The position numbers were made by a program, and so were the translations under genes. This document shows, one piece after another, positions 17,696 to 25,697 of a DNA stretch of 64,000 nt (positions within the stretch are counted from its first letter, which is position 1; each line of letters opens with the position of its first letter). Below the pieces are notes generated by a model that was given only the letters and a program-made list of their open reading frames with translations, did no database searches and was not told where the DNA came from. This stretch comes from Chlamydiae bacterium CG10_big_fil_rev_8_21_14_0_10_42_34 (GTDB taxonomy: Bacteria > Chlamydiota > Chlamydiia > Chlamydiales > SM23-39), in NCBI GenBank assembly GCA_002773795.1, contig PFAD01000018.1:88682-152681 (forward strand), in the 5' to 3' direction.

Positions 17696-17986
17696 ATGAG
17701 AAAAAACCACCACAATGAACTGCCAATTCGCTCTAAAGTAGAGATGCTAAAAGACATTAGCCTAATCATCCAATACCTACATCAAGGCAAAAGGGCAGAG
17801 GCTGACCTTTTAATCAGCGACCTGAAGACCCGCTCGATCTTCTTCGACGGGGATGTGCAAAGAGACGTCCTCATCTTCTCAGAGCAAGTCCATTTCCAGT
17901 ATGACTACGACCCATGGCATAAAGTCACCCCTTACGTCCAGAAAGCAGCAGACAAACTCATAGAAGACTTAGGGTTTAATATTTAA
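17696..17986 (+). CDS. Hypothetical protein, 96 aa, probably leaderless
   Basis: Not recognised. A charged, soluble, helix-rich 96-aa protein without signal peptide or membrane segment. The near-consensus promoter directly before the ATG suggests strong expression of a leaderless mRNA. Next Met at residue 17 has no better translation signal. The gene is separated from the NfeD-like gene by 25 bases, so read-through into it is possible. Confidence 0.6.
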   Translation: MRKNHHNELPIRSKVEMLKDISLIIQYLHQGKRAEADLLISDLKTRSIFFDGDVQRDVLIFSEQVHFQYDYDPWHKVTPYVQKAADKLIEDLGFNI

Positions 17987-18011
17987 TCTCTCCCTGCTAT
18001 GATCTTTGTTT

Positions 18012-18545
18012 ATGTTTGATAAAGATCATCTTTTTTGGTTTTGTGCGCTTGCTGGAACTGGAATGTTTTTAATCCAATTCCTCTTATACTTTGTCGTTGG
18101 TGATCTCGAAGACACAGATGACAGCTCCTCGCAGAACTTCAAGTGGCTCTCAAAACAGGCTCTCACAGGCTTTTTAATGATGTTTGGCTGGACCAGCCTT
18201 ACCTGCAAAAATGAGCTTGATTACTCAACTCTCACATCAACAATCGTTGCGACCCTCATCGGCGCTTTGACCATGTTCATTACCGGGCTCATTTTCAAAT
18301 TGGCGAGAAGCTTAAAAAGTTCTGGCACTGTCTTTAACATCGATGATGCTATTGGCAAAGAGGGATCCATCTATCAAAGAATTCCCAAAGGCGGCGTTGG
18401 CAAAGTCACCATTTCCCTTCAAGATTTCACCCATGAAATCAATGCGATATCACTTGGTGATGAAGAAATTGATTCTTTTCGCCAAGTACAGATTATAAAA
18501 AAAGTCGATGAGCACACAGTGCAAGTCGTCCCTACAAATAGGTAA
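18012..18545 (+). CDS. NfeD-like membrane protein paired with flotillin
   Basis: 177 aa. Two or three hydrophobic helices in the first 100 residues (LFWFCALAGTGMFLIQFLLY, and a segment around TIVATLIGALTMFITGL), then a soluble C-terminal domain of about 70 residues with a small beta-barrel pattern (AIGKEGSIYQRIPKGGVGKV) like the OB-fold of short NfeD proteins. It lies 3 bases before a flotillin gene, the classic NfeD-flotillin pairing. ATG 18012 is chosen over a TTG 6 bases earlier. Confidence 0.72.
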   Translation: MFDKDHLFWFCALAGTGMFLIQFLLYFVVGDLEDTDDSSSQNFKWLSKQALTGFLMMFGWTSLTCKNELDYSTLTSTIVATLIGALTMFITGLIFKLARSLKSSGTVFNIDDAIGKEGSIYQRIPKGGVGKVTISLQDFTHEINAISLGDEEIDSFRQVQIIKKVDEHTVQVVPTNR

Positions 18546-18548
18546 TTT

Positions 18549-19907
18549 ATGGATTTCGAAATCTCCTTTTTAACAGCTTCGGTTGTCTCTTTTCTTTTAT
18601 TTGTTTTTTCAACCGTGTATTTCCTCGCAAAGCTATACCGGCGATGCCCATCAAACAAAATCCTCGTGGTTTATGGCCGTGTAGGTGGCAGCCGCACTGT
18701 TCAGTGCTACCATGGAGGAGGAACTTTTGTATGGCCCTTGATTCAAGGGTGCGCATTTTTGGATCTAACGCCAAGAACGATTCACATCCCTCTTAAAGGG
18801 GCTCTTTCTCACCAAAACATCCGCGTCAACGTGCCAAGCACATTTACTGTAGCAGTAGGACTCACTCCTGATGTGATGAATAATGCGGCAGTCCGCATGC
18901 TCGATCTCGATCACCGCGGCATTGAGTCGATGGCAACAGAGATCATCATTGGCCAGCTTAGACTTACCGTCGCAGGGCTTCGCATTGAAGAGATCAACCA
19001 AGATCGCGAGCGCTTTTTGGAATCGATCAAGAAAAACATCGAGCCAGAACTACACAAAATTGGCCTGACGCTCCTCAACGTAAACATTACAGACATCACC
19101 GATGAATCTGAATACATCGAAAGCATCGGGAAAAAAGCGTCAGCAACTGCTGTCAATCAGGCAAAAATTGACGTAGCTGAGCAAGAAAAGCAAGGGGATA
19201 TTGGGAAAGCTTTAGCAGAAAGAGACCGCCGTATTTCTGTCGCAGCCTACAATGCTGCTGCTGTCAAAGGGGAAAATGAGTCCAAAGCGGAAATGGCCCT
19301 TACGAATGCGACACTTGCCGAAAAAGAGGCGCAAGCGAGCCAAAGAAGCCAAGTTGCAGCGCAACAAGCTGAAACTGAAATCCAAAGAGCACGTGCATTG
19401 GCTCAAGCACAGCTTCTCCAAACAGAACAGATTATTCCTGAAGAAATTCGAAAGAAGAAAGTTGAAATTGAGGCTGCTGCAGAAGCTCAGTGTAGGGTTT
19501 TGAATGCACGCGGAGAAGCAGAAGCTATTTTAGCGATCAAACAAGCGGAAGCTGAAGGGATCCAAAAGCTTCTCGATGCGAAAGCAAAAGGATATAAGCA
19601 GTTAGTGGAAGCGTGCGGCAGTGATGCGAAAAGTGCATCAACCATGCTCCTCATCGAAAAATTAGAAGAAATTGTCAAACTACAAACTGAGGCGATCAAA
19701 AACATTAAGATCGACAAAATCACTGTTTGGGATAGTGGCAATAATACGGGAGATCCTTCAAAAGGAGGAACCACTTCAAACTTTATCAGTCAGTTTGTAA
19801 AGTCGCTCCCATCATTGCACGATGTGACTGCAATGGCAGGCCTTGAACTTCCTCCCTATCTTGGGAAAGTAACAGCAAATGTAGAAGAGCCTGTTTTAAG
19901 AAAGTAA
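18549..19907 (+). CDS. Flotillin-like SPFH-domain protein
   Basis: 452 aa. An N-terminal hydrophobic anchor (SFLLFVFSTVYFLAKLY), an SPFH/band-7 domain at about residues 40-200 (NKILVVYGRVGG, FVWPLIQGCAFLDLTPRTI) and a long Ala/Glu-rich coiled coil at about 200-390 with repeated EAE motifs, as in flotillin/YuaG. Flotillins scaffold membrane microdomains. Co-transcribed with the NfeD-like gene; a strong terminator follows within 10 bases. Confidence 0.88.
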   Translation: MDFEISFLTASVVSFLLFVFSTVYFLAKLYRRCPSNKILVVYGRVGGSRTVQCYHGGGTFVWPLIQGCAFLDLTPRTIHIPLKGALSHQNIRVNVPSTFTVAVGLTPDVMNNAAVRMLDLDHRGIESMATEIIIGQLRLTVAGLRIEEINQDRERFLESIKKNIEPELHKIGLTLLNVNITDITDESEYIESIGKKASATAVNQAKIDVAEQEKQGDIGKALAERDRRISVAAYNAAAVKGENESKAEMALTNATLAEKEAQASQRSQVAAQQAETEIQRARALAQAQLLQTEQIIPEEIRKKKVEIEAAAEAQCRVLNARGEAEAILAIKQAEAEGIQKLLDAKAKGYKQLVEACGSDAKSASTMLLIEKLEEIVKLQTEAIKNIKIDKITVWDSGNNTGDPSKGGTTSNFISQFVKSLPSLHDVTAMAGLELPPYLGKVTANVEEPVLRK

Positions 19908-19916
19908 GATTTTTTA

Positions 19917-19943
19917 GGGGGGATATCCTCCCCCCTTTTTTTT
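19917..19943 (+). terminator. Rho-independent terminator after the flotillin gene
   Basis: GGGGGG (19917-19922) pairs with CCCCCC (19930-19935) and is followed by eight T (19936-19943). It ends the flotillin transcript; the T-tract reaches the stop codon of the opposing gene. Confidence 0.85.
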
Positions 19944-20451
19944 ATCCAGCTGCCTTAAGTTTTTCTTTTCGATGCTGCTCAATCACCTGCTGAACTACAG
20001 ATCTCAATGATTTTTTTTCGGGAGAAAGTTCGATAATTGTTCTATTGTTAACAGTGCGCTGCGTAGCCACTCCTCCATGAACATGGATTTCGATGTTATT
20101 CACTACTTTTGCATCACGATCTTTTCGGCACTGATTGACGAGATAAGCAATCCCAAGGGCGCCCACTATTTTACTCGTCCAAGAAAGTTGATCCCAACCA
20201 AACCAAAAAACACCGCTCGCAGCAGAATATACCTTTGATGCGGCACCACTTACAACATCTTGAACAATGTGAGTCTCTGTAAATGGCAACTTACTTTCAT
20301 TGAGCGCAATCGGGTTCATCACGGATGAAAAAACTTCCGTAGTTTTATCGCTAAAAATCGTGTTACTTGACGATGAGATCCAATTGTAAAGCAATTGTCC
20401 TGCACACAATGCAGTTGTGTAAGAAAACCAACCATCCACTTTCCCAAGCAT
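19942..20451 (-). CDS. Hypothetical protein, 169 aa
   Basis: Not recognised. ATG 20451 is chosen because GGGAG lies 7 bases upstream; a GTG at 20481 would overlap rmlB. The middle holds an aromatic, weakly hydrophobic stretch (FWFGWDQLSWTSKIVGALGIAYLV) that may be one membrane helix, and the C terminus is basic (VVQQVIEQHRKEKLKAAG). It follows rmlB by 14 bases on the same strand but has no visible link to rhamnose synthesis. Confidence 0.6.
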   Translation of the reverse strand: MLGKVDGWFSYTTALCAGQLLYNWISSSSNTIFSDKTTEVFSSVMNPIALNESKLPFTETHIVQDVVSGAASKVYSAASGVFWFGWDQLSWTSKIVGALGIAYLVNQCRKDRDAKVVNNIEIHVHGGVATQRTVNNRTIIELSPEKKSLRSVVQQVIEQHRKEKLKAAG

Positions 20452-20465
20452 ACTTTGACTCCCAG

Positions 20466-21434
20466 TTAAGACGCGTACCACCGAATTGTTCGGAGGAGAC
20501 CTTCATTCAAATTTATTTTGGGGCGCCAGTCTAATTCATTTTCGATTTTAAATGAATTAATTGCGTAACGGTAGTCGTGACCAGGTCGATCTTGGACAAA
20601 TCGGATCAACGAATGGTAGTCCCCTGGCCTTTCTTTTTGCATTAAATCGATCAAAAGTTGAAGCAATTCTAAATTGCTAAGCTCAGTGTTTCCACCAATA
20701 TCATAGACTTCATCTCTTCTCCCTTTTTGCAAAATACGCCAAACAGCTTCTGCATGATCATCTACGTAAATCCAGTCGCGAATATTGCTGCCTCTCCCAT
20801 AAACAGGCAGAGGCTTTTTTTTCAGACAATTATGAATCATGAGCGGAATGAATTTTTCTCTGTTTTGACAAGGACCATAATTATTGCTGCAGTGAGACAT
20901 TGTCGTAGACAAGCGGTACGTTTGTGCAAATGCCCGAACGAGATGATCGGACGCTGCTTTTGATGCAGAGTATGGAGAGTTGGGCCTATAGGCAGAAATT
21001 TCGCTAAAAGAGCCACTCTCTCCTAAAGATCCATACACCTCATCTGTTGAAATATGGTGAAAATGAACGTGGGGAAATTTCTTAACAGCTTCCAGAAGAG
21101 ATAAAGTCCCCAACACATTCGTCTCGATAAAAGGTGATGCCGAAGCAATGCTACGATCCACATGGGTTTCTGCGGCAAAATGGACCACCATGTCGATTTC
21201 ACAATCTAACAGAAGCTTTTCAACGAGTGCTTGATTGCGAATATCTCCTTGCACAAAGCGGTATCTCGGATGATTTTCAAACCCTTTGAGAAAATCGAGA
21301 TTCGCCGCATATGTCAAAAGGTCATAATTGAGAATGCGCCCAGTAAATTCAGGCAATTTGAGAAGATAGCGGATAAATGCAGAGCCGATAAATCCGGCTC
21401 CACCTGTTACAAGTAAACTGGTAGTTGGGCGCAT
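20466..21434 (-). CDS. rmlB: dTDP-glucose 4,6-dehydratase
   Basis: Makes dTDP-4-keto-6-deoxyglucose, the first committed step to dTDP-rhamnose. 322 aa from ATG 21434 (a TTG 27 bases earlier is open). NAD motif TGGAGFIGS at the N terminus, VHFAAETHVDRS, catalytic STDEVYG and the YSASKAASDHLV Tyr/Lys pair, then NNYGPCQNREKFIPLMI and GRGSNIRDWIYVDDH. Overlaps the 3' end of rmlD by 28 bases. Confidence 0.95.
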   Translation of the reverse strand: MRPTTSLLVTGGAGFIGSAFIRYLLKLPEFTGRILNYDLLTYAANLDFLKGFENHPRYRFVQGDIRNQALVEKLLLDCEIDMVVHFAAETHVDRSIASASPFIETNVLGTLSLLEAVKKFPHVHFHHISTDEVYGSLGESGSFSEISAYRPNSPYSASKAASDHLVRAFAQTYRLSTTMSHCSNNYGPCQNREKFIPLMIHNCLKKKPLPVYGRGSNIRDWIYVDDHAEAVWRILQKGRRDEVYDIGGNTELSNLELLQLLIDLMQKERPGDYHSLIRFVQDRPGHDYRYAINSFKIENELDWRPKINLNEGLLRTIRWYAS

Positions 21435-22249
21435 AAATAATCTCTTAATCCTTCTCGCCAAGAACGAATCGAAACATGGCGCTCAATTTTAGTCGTATCA
21501 AAAGCAGAGTAAATGGGCCTTTTGCAAGGTGAGGGAAATGTTGAGCTGGGCACAGCAATGATCGACTCTGTAACAACAGGAAGGCCTAGCAAAAGAGCCT
21601 CAGAGCGCAAAGCAAGACCAAACTCATACTTTGTAGCCACACCGGTATTTGCATATTGATAAAGCCCTTTAAGGTGGCCAAGCTGTAAAAGAGCCCCTGC
21701 TAAATCGGGAGCATAGGTAAAGCGCCCCCATTGATCGTCCGTTAGGCGAACCTCTTTTTGCGTCTGGAGCATGTGTAAAAGTTTTGAGACGAAATTATTT
21801 CCTTTGCCACCAAAAATTCCCGAGGTTCTAATCACACACTGGCCAAAGGAGAGGACTTTTTGTTCCCCTTCAAGCTTCGTTTGTCCATAGTAATTACAAG
21901 GCCCAACAGGATCATTTTCTGTTTGCGGCTTTTTCACATTGCCTGCGAACACATAATCAGTGGAAATATGAATTAAATCAGCCCCGATTTCTTGAGCAAT
22001 AAGGGAGAGATTTTCTGGCCCCCTCACATTAGCTAAATAGGCCTCTTCCCTTCTTTGCTCAGCAGCATCTACCTGAGAAAATGCGGCGCAATTGATGATT
22101 CGGGTAATGCCCTGATTTTCCCCTACAAACGCCCTTAGAGCCTCGAAATTAGAAATCTCGAGTTCATGGCCTGATAAAATAGCTTTTTGCCCACATTTCA
22201 AGGCGAGGGCCGAACCTAAAAGACCTTTAGCACCTAAAATCCACAACAC
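21407..22249 (-). CDS. rmlD: dTDP-4-dehydrorhamnose reductase
   Basis: Reduces dTDP-4-keto-rhamnose to dTDP-rhamnose. 280 aa, extended SDR with LGAKGLLGSAL at the N terminus, HISTDYVFAG and the YYGQTKLEGE catalytic Tyr/Lys. GTG at 22249 is the likely start: AGGAG lies about 8 bases upstream. It overlaps rmlC by 23 bases. Confidence 0.93.
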   Translation of the reverse strand: MLWILGAKGLLGSALALKCGQKAILSGHELEISNFEALRAFVGENQGITRIINCAAFSQVDAAEQRREEAYLANVRGPENLSLIAQEIGADLIHISTDYVFAGNVKKPQTENDPVGPCNYYGQTKLEGEQKVLSFGQCVIRTSGIFGGKGNNFVSKLLHMLQTQKEVRLTDDQWGRFTYAPDLAGALLQLGHLKGLYQYANTGVATKYEFGLALRSEALLLGLPVVTESIIAVPSSTFPSPCKRPIYSAFDTTKIERHVSIRSWREGLRDYLCAQLPVYL

Positions 22250-22772
22250 CTTGAATCTCCTCGTAAAATGGACTTATCTGGTCGCGCATTGATAGAATCG
22301 GATTAGTAACTGGCCATGCAATTTTAAAAGAGGGATCATTCCAACGAATTGAGCGCTCAGTATTCGGGTTATACGGGTTGCTCACTTTATACTGGACAAG
22401 AGCTGATGGAGACAACACACAAAAACCGTGGGCAAATCCTTTAGGAATGAAGAATTGATCGTGAGTTTGATCATCTAAAAAAATAGCTTCCCACTGCATG
22501 TAGGTGGGAGAATGAGGCCGAATATCGACAGCGACATCCCAAATTTTTCCACTCAGGCAACTGATGAGTTTATCTTGCCCTGGGTCAGACTGAAAATGGA
22601 GAGCTCGAATCGTCCCTTGCCGAGAAAAGGAGACATTGTCTTGGACAAAACTGACCCCAAGCTTTAAATAGAGCTTTTCACTATAGCTTTCAAAAAAAAA
22701 GCCACGCTCGTCTTGAAATAGACGCGGCGTAATTACTTTGAGCCCACTTAACTTAAGATCTCTTACCTGCAT
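22227..22772 (-). CDS. rmlC: dTDP-4-dehydrorhamnose 3,5-epimerase
   Basis: Epimerises C3 and C5 of the keto sugar. 181 aa cupin fold with DERGFFFESYSEK, FVQDNVSFS, the catalytic-base region IRALHFQ, and FFIPKGFAHGFCVLS. No Shine-Dalgarno is visible; instead a 16-base perfect palindrome spans the start codon. It follows pgeF by 18 bases, giving the likely operon pgeF-rmlC-rmlD-rmlB. rmlA (thymidylyltransferase) is not in this window. Confidence 0.94.
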   Translation of the reverse strand: MQVRDLKLSGLKVITPRLFQDERGFFFESYSEKLYLKLGVSFVQDNVSFSRQGTIRALHFQSDPGQDKLISCLSGKIWDVAVDIRPHSPTYMQWEAIFLDDQTHDQFFIPKGFAHGFCVLSPSALVQYKVSNPYNPNTERSIRWNDPSFKIAWPVTNPILSMRDQISPFYEEIQGVVDFRC

Positions 22773-22779
22773 GCAGGTA
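22764..22779. repeat. 16-bp perfect palindrome over the rmlC start codon
   Basis: TACCTGCATGCAGGTA is its own reverse complement and is centred on the rmlC ATG (minus strand). It could fold over the start codon in mRNA or be a dimeric operator; it could also be chance. Confidence 0.5.
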
Positions 22780-22790
22780 TTTTTATCGAA

Positions 22791-23543
22791 TTAGCCTTTC
22801 AATGCAACTACTGTTCCATGGCGGCCTGTATCTTTTTCCCTTCTATGAGAAAAATAATCCTTCTCATTGCAATGGGTACAGATCTCGGTAATCTCTATAT
22901 TTTTATCTAAAATCCCTAAAGAAGAGAGCTGCTTTCTCCCAATTGCCCAAAAATCAAAGTAATTCGGACTTGTTTGAAAGGCCCAAAAATCTTGGGGAAG
23001 CTCTTGCTTATAGTTTTTATACTCCGCATGGTCAGGTCCCAGTGATGGCGAAATACAAACGATGATGTTTTGAGGTTGAGTCCCTATATCTCTTTGCATC
23101 GCTTCAAGAAGTCTTGCGTAGATATTTTGAACAAGGCCTCTCCATCCAGCATGAGCAACTCCTACAGCTTCATGGACAGGATCATAGAAAATAGCTGCCT
23201 GACAATCAGCATGAGTCACTCCAAGTCCAACATTTTTCTCCGTCGTAAATACTGCATCCGCTTGTGCTACTTTATCCATATTTTTCGGAGTAATTCTTTC
23301 CACATTCATCCCATGAGTTTGATGAGGAAAAATAAGTTTAGGGACATTCATTGCTTTTCGAATGAGCTCTCGATTTGTCTGAATCGCTTCAGCCTTGTCG
23401 CTTGCCCCATTTCCCACATTGAGCGAAGAACATGCCCCGTGACTCACACCGCCGTGGCGCAAAAAAACGCCGTGCTGAACATGAGGGAAGGATTCGAGTA
23501 AATCAAACTCCAACCACTGCATTTTTGCCTTATCAAATTCCAT
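22791..23543 (-). CDS. pgeF: Multicopper-oxidase-like purine nucleoside phosphorylase / PgeF (YfiH family)
   Basis: YfiH/laccase-domain family: reported in bacteria as a peptidoglycan-editing amidase acting on misincorporated L-Ser muropeptides, and as a purine nucleoside phosphorylase in the same fold. 250 aa with HGVFLRHGGVS, FPHQTHG, THADCQAAIFYDP (metal Cys), VAHAGWRG and a Cys-rich end TEICTHCNEKDYFSHRRE. GGGAG lies 6 bases before the ATG. First gene of the rml operon. Confidence 0.87.
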   Translation of the reverse strand: MEFDKAKMQWLEFDLLESFPHVQHGVFLRHGGVSHGACSSLNVGNGASDKAEAIQTNRELIRKAMNVPKLIFPHQTHGMNVERITPKNMDKVAQADAVFTTEKNVGLGVTHADCQAAIFYDPVHEAVGVAHAGWRGLVQNIYARLLEAMQRDIGTQPQNIIVCISPSLGPDHAEYKNYKQELPQDFWAFQTSPNYFDFWAIGRKQLSSLGILDKNIEITEICTHCNEKDYFSHRREKDTGRHGTVVALKG

Positions 23544-23648
23544 AAAATTCTCCCAACCATTCCCAAATTTATTCCAGGGATACTGTTTAAAAAAAATTAA
23601 CCTCTATCCCTATCTATCAAATTCTGAATTCAGTTAATATAAAAATCG

Positions 23649-24572
23649 ATGGAACAAGAAAAAACCCCGCCGCGTCTTACCCTCGGAATTTGTATATCCC
23701 TCTTTGCTTATATTTTTTTCGTCATAGCAAGCTCGCTCGTATTTAGCTTTAAAAAGCAGTTCCCAACAATCCAAATTATTTTCATTTTAAATTGCATCAG
23801 CTTGATTTGCATTGCCCCGATTTCATTACGAAAAGGTCCTAAATATCTGCACACCTCCGTTCTGCCAATACACCTTCTTCGAGATATTTCCGGACTGATC
23901 AGCTATTACCTCTATTTTGTAGCGATTCGATATCTGAATTTAACAGATGCAACAACCCTTAACTACTGCGCCCCTTTTTTTGTCCCCATTGTTTGGTGGA
24001 TTTGGATGCGAGAAAAGATCGACTTGCACGTATGGTGGTCTATTATTGTCGGCTTCATTGGAGTTGCCGTCATATTAAATCCAACAAAACAGATTTTCCA
24101 AGAAGGATTCGTTTTTGGTCTATTCGCAGGAATTGGATCATCGGTTGCATTTGCAGCACTCCGCGTCCTTAATTTGAAAAGAGAGCCCATGAGTAGGACT
24201 CTTTTTTACTATTTTTTCTTTGGCACTATGATCAGCGCTCCATTTGCCTGGCTATATTGGGTTCAGCCGAGCTGGATTCAGTGGGCGAAAATGCTGGGAG
24301 TTGGCACCTCCACAGTGATTGCCCAAATGCTCCTCACGGTTGCCTATAGATACGGAACCGCCTCATTCCTCTCGCCCCTTGGATATTCTACAGTGATCTA
24401 CGCTGCGATCAGCAGCTGGCTTGTATTCAACACTCCTCCAACTATGCGCTCCCTTGTCGGAACGCTCCTCATCATCATTGGAGGAACTTTGACATTCATC
24501 TTAAAAAAGAAGCCAGAAAGTATTGCGAAAACATTCGAGATTCCAAAGCCTAAAGAAAAGCCCCCTCTTTAG
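23649..24572 (+). CDS. EamA/DMT-family membrane transporter
   Basis: 307 aa with about ten hydrophobic helices and two EamA-like halves (IRYLNLTDATTLNYCAPFFV in the first, MLLTVAYRYGTASFLSPLGY in the second). DMT proteins export or import metabolites in the inner membrane; intracellular relatives include S-adenosylmethionine transporters. The substrate cannot be read from sequence, although a SAM decarboxylase-like gene lies 0.5 kb downstream. The C-terminal tail is basic. Confidence 0.85.
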   Translation: MEQEKTPPRLTLGICISLFAYIFFVIASSLVFSFKKQFPTIQIIFILNCISLICIAPISLRKGPKYLHTSVLPIHLLRDISGLISYYLYFVAIRYLNLTDATTLNYCAPFFVPIVWWIWMREKIDLHVWWSIIVGFIGVAVILNPTKQIFQEGFVFGLFAGIGSSVAFAALRVLNLKREPMSRTLFYYFFFGTMISAPFAWLYWVQPSWIQWAKMLGVGTSTVIAQMLLTVAYRYGTASFLSPLGYSTVIYAAISSWLVFNTPPTMRSLVGTLLIIIGGTLTFILKKKPESIAKTFEIPKPKEKPPL

Positions 24573-24585
24573 AAGGTGAAGGGGC
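24552..24585 (-). terminator. Terminator for the small exported-protein gene, inside the DMT gene end
   Basis: Read on the minus strand, GCCCC (24585-24581) pairs with GGGGC at 24564-24560, followed by TTTTCTTT (24559-24552). The stem sits on the stop codon of the convergent transporter gene. On the plus strand no T-tract follows. Confidence 0.55.
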
Positions 24586-24596
24586 ATTAAAAAGAG

Positions 24597-24938
24597 TTAG
24601 CGATCGCGCTTTAATTCAGCTTCCATCGCTTTTTGTGCAGCACTTTTTTGATTTGCAGCAACCGTTTCGGCATCGAGTCCTTCAATTACTTTGCTCGCAG
24701 CGCTTTTTCTTTTTTTCGATTGCGAATCGCTTTGATTTTCCACTTCACTTGTGCAGCGTCCGCATCCACCGTCCGACCTTCTTCTACCCCTAGTGTCATC
24801 GCTACTATCATCGTTTGCAGGCTTTGTACATCTGGTCATTGCTAGCTCTTGATTTGCAGTATTCGGCGTCTGACCTGAAGTACAAACACCCGCAACAAAT
24901 GCTACAGCTACAAGCTTTAGTAAGTTATATTTCTTCAT
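24597..24938 (-). CDS. Small exported protein, charged and low-complexity
   Basis: 113 aa from ATG 24938, which has AGGAG 9 bases upstream; a longer start at 25010 adds a non-signal-like extension and is rejected. The first 20 residues form a Sec signal (MKKYNLLKLVAVAFVAGVC); the Cys is not in a good lipobox. The mature part is hydrophilic, rich in Asp/Arg/Ser, with RGRRRSDGGCGRC, then a helical QKSAAQKAMEAELKRDR end. Function unknown. Confidence 0.65.
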   Translation of the reverse strand: MKKYNLLKLVAVAFVAGVCTSGQTPNTANQELAMTRCTKPANDDSSDDTRGRRRSDGGCGRCTSEVENQSDSQSKKRKSAASKVIEGLDAETVAANQKSAAQKAMEAELKRDR

Positions 24939-25076
24939 GTAACATTTCTCCTTAAAAAAAAATTTGAATTTTCTTGTGTATACTACGAACGTACTCAAGA
25001 TATCCATCAAATTTCAATATATTTTTTACTGATGATCGTGCATAGTGATGGCTTTTTAACAGTTAGGTGATTTGAG

Positions 25077-25508
25077 ATGGCTCAGATATTTTTAATTATT
25101 CTCTCATTTCTTTTGAACTTCCCTGTTCATGCACAAGATTACACGTTTAAAGGAAAACATTTCGTCGCAAGTTATTTAGACTGCGATCCGAATTCTATTT
25201 CCGATTTCGAAAGTTTAATTCAAGCCATGAACAGCGCTGTAAGCGCATCAGGGGCTACAATTCTCGATCAAACTCACTATGTTTTCCCTCCCGATGGCCT
25301 CACAATTGTCTATCTGCTTTCTGAAAGCCACGCAAGTCTCCATACATATCCAGAACATAGAGCCTGTTTCGTCGATTTATTCACATGTGGCGACCATTGT
25401 TCTTCTAAAAAATTTGATGAAGTTTTACGCAAATACCTCCGACCTAAACAGGTAAATGATCGTCTATTCACCCGCTCTGAAGAAGTAGAAGATCTATTAG
25501 CCCGCTAG
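25077..25508 (+). CDS. speD: S-adenosylmethionine decarboxylase-like protein with an N-terminal export signal
   Basis: 143 aa. The SpeD core is plain: self-cleavage motif SESHASLHTYPE with pyruvoyl-forming Ser84 (E83-S84-H85), and FTCGD with catalytic Cys104. SpeD normally makes decarboxylated SAM for spermidine synthesis in the cytosol. Here residues 1-19 (MAQIFLIILSFLLNFPVHA) form a typical Sec signal with an AXA-like VHA cleavage site, and the enzyme domain begins directly after it. AGGTGA precedes the ATG, so this start looks genuine. No speE is nearby. The last codons lie in a large inverted repeat. Confidence 0.82.
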   Translation: MAQIFLIILSFLLNFPVHAQDYTFKGKHFVASYLDCDPNSISDFESLIQAMNSAVSASGATILDQTHYVFPPDGLTIVYLLSESHASLHTYPEHRACFVDLFTCGDHCSSKKFDEVLRKYLRPKQVNDRLFTRSEEVEDLLAR

Positions 25509-25648
25509 GCAAAAATGAGACAAAGTGCGCGAGCGAGGCAAAGCGTTCCGAAGGAGGAGGCCATGGTTACACCATGGCCGACAATAGAGGATCAATATGG
25601 CAAAGCAGCCAGCTAAGCAATTTGCCTCATTTTTGCCTAGCGGGTTAA
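25497..25648. repeat. 152-bp inverted-repeat element with nested palindrome
   Basis: Arms 25497-25528 and 25617-25648 are reverse complements at 29 of 32 positions (core CCCGCTAGGCAAAAATGAG). Near the centre GGCCATGGT (25559-25567) and ACCATGGCC (25571-25579) form a perfect 9-bp hairpin. The left arm includes the speD stop codon. It has no coding content. A MITE-like mobile palindrome or a very large terminator are the options; no target-site duplication was identified. Confidence 0.7.
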
Positions 25649-25697
25649 TAACTTTTCGTTAGTGCCGAGAACTTCAAAAACAGCTATGATACACAGA

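Noticed and set aside
22764..22779. Palindrome as a rho-independent terminator between pgeF and rmlC
   Set aside because: No loop and no T-tract; it spans the start codon instead.
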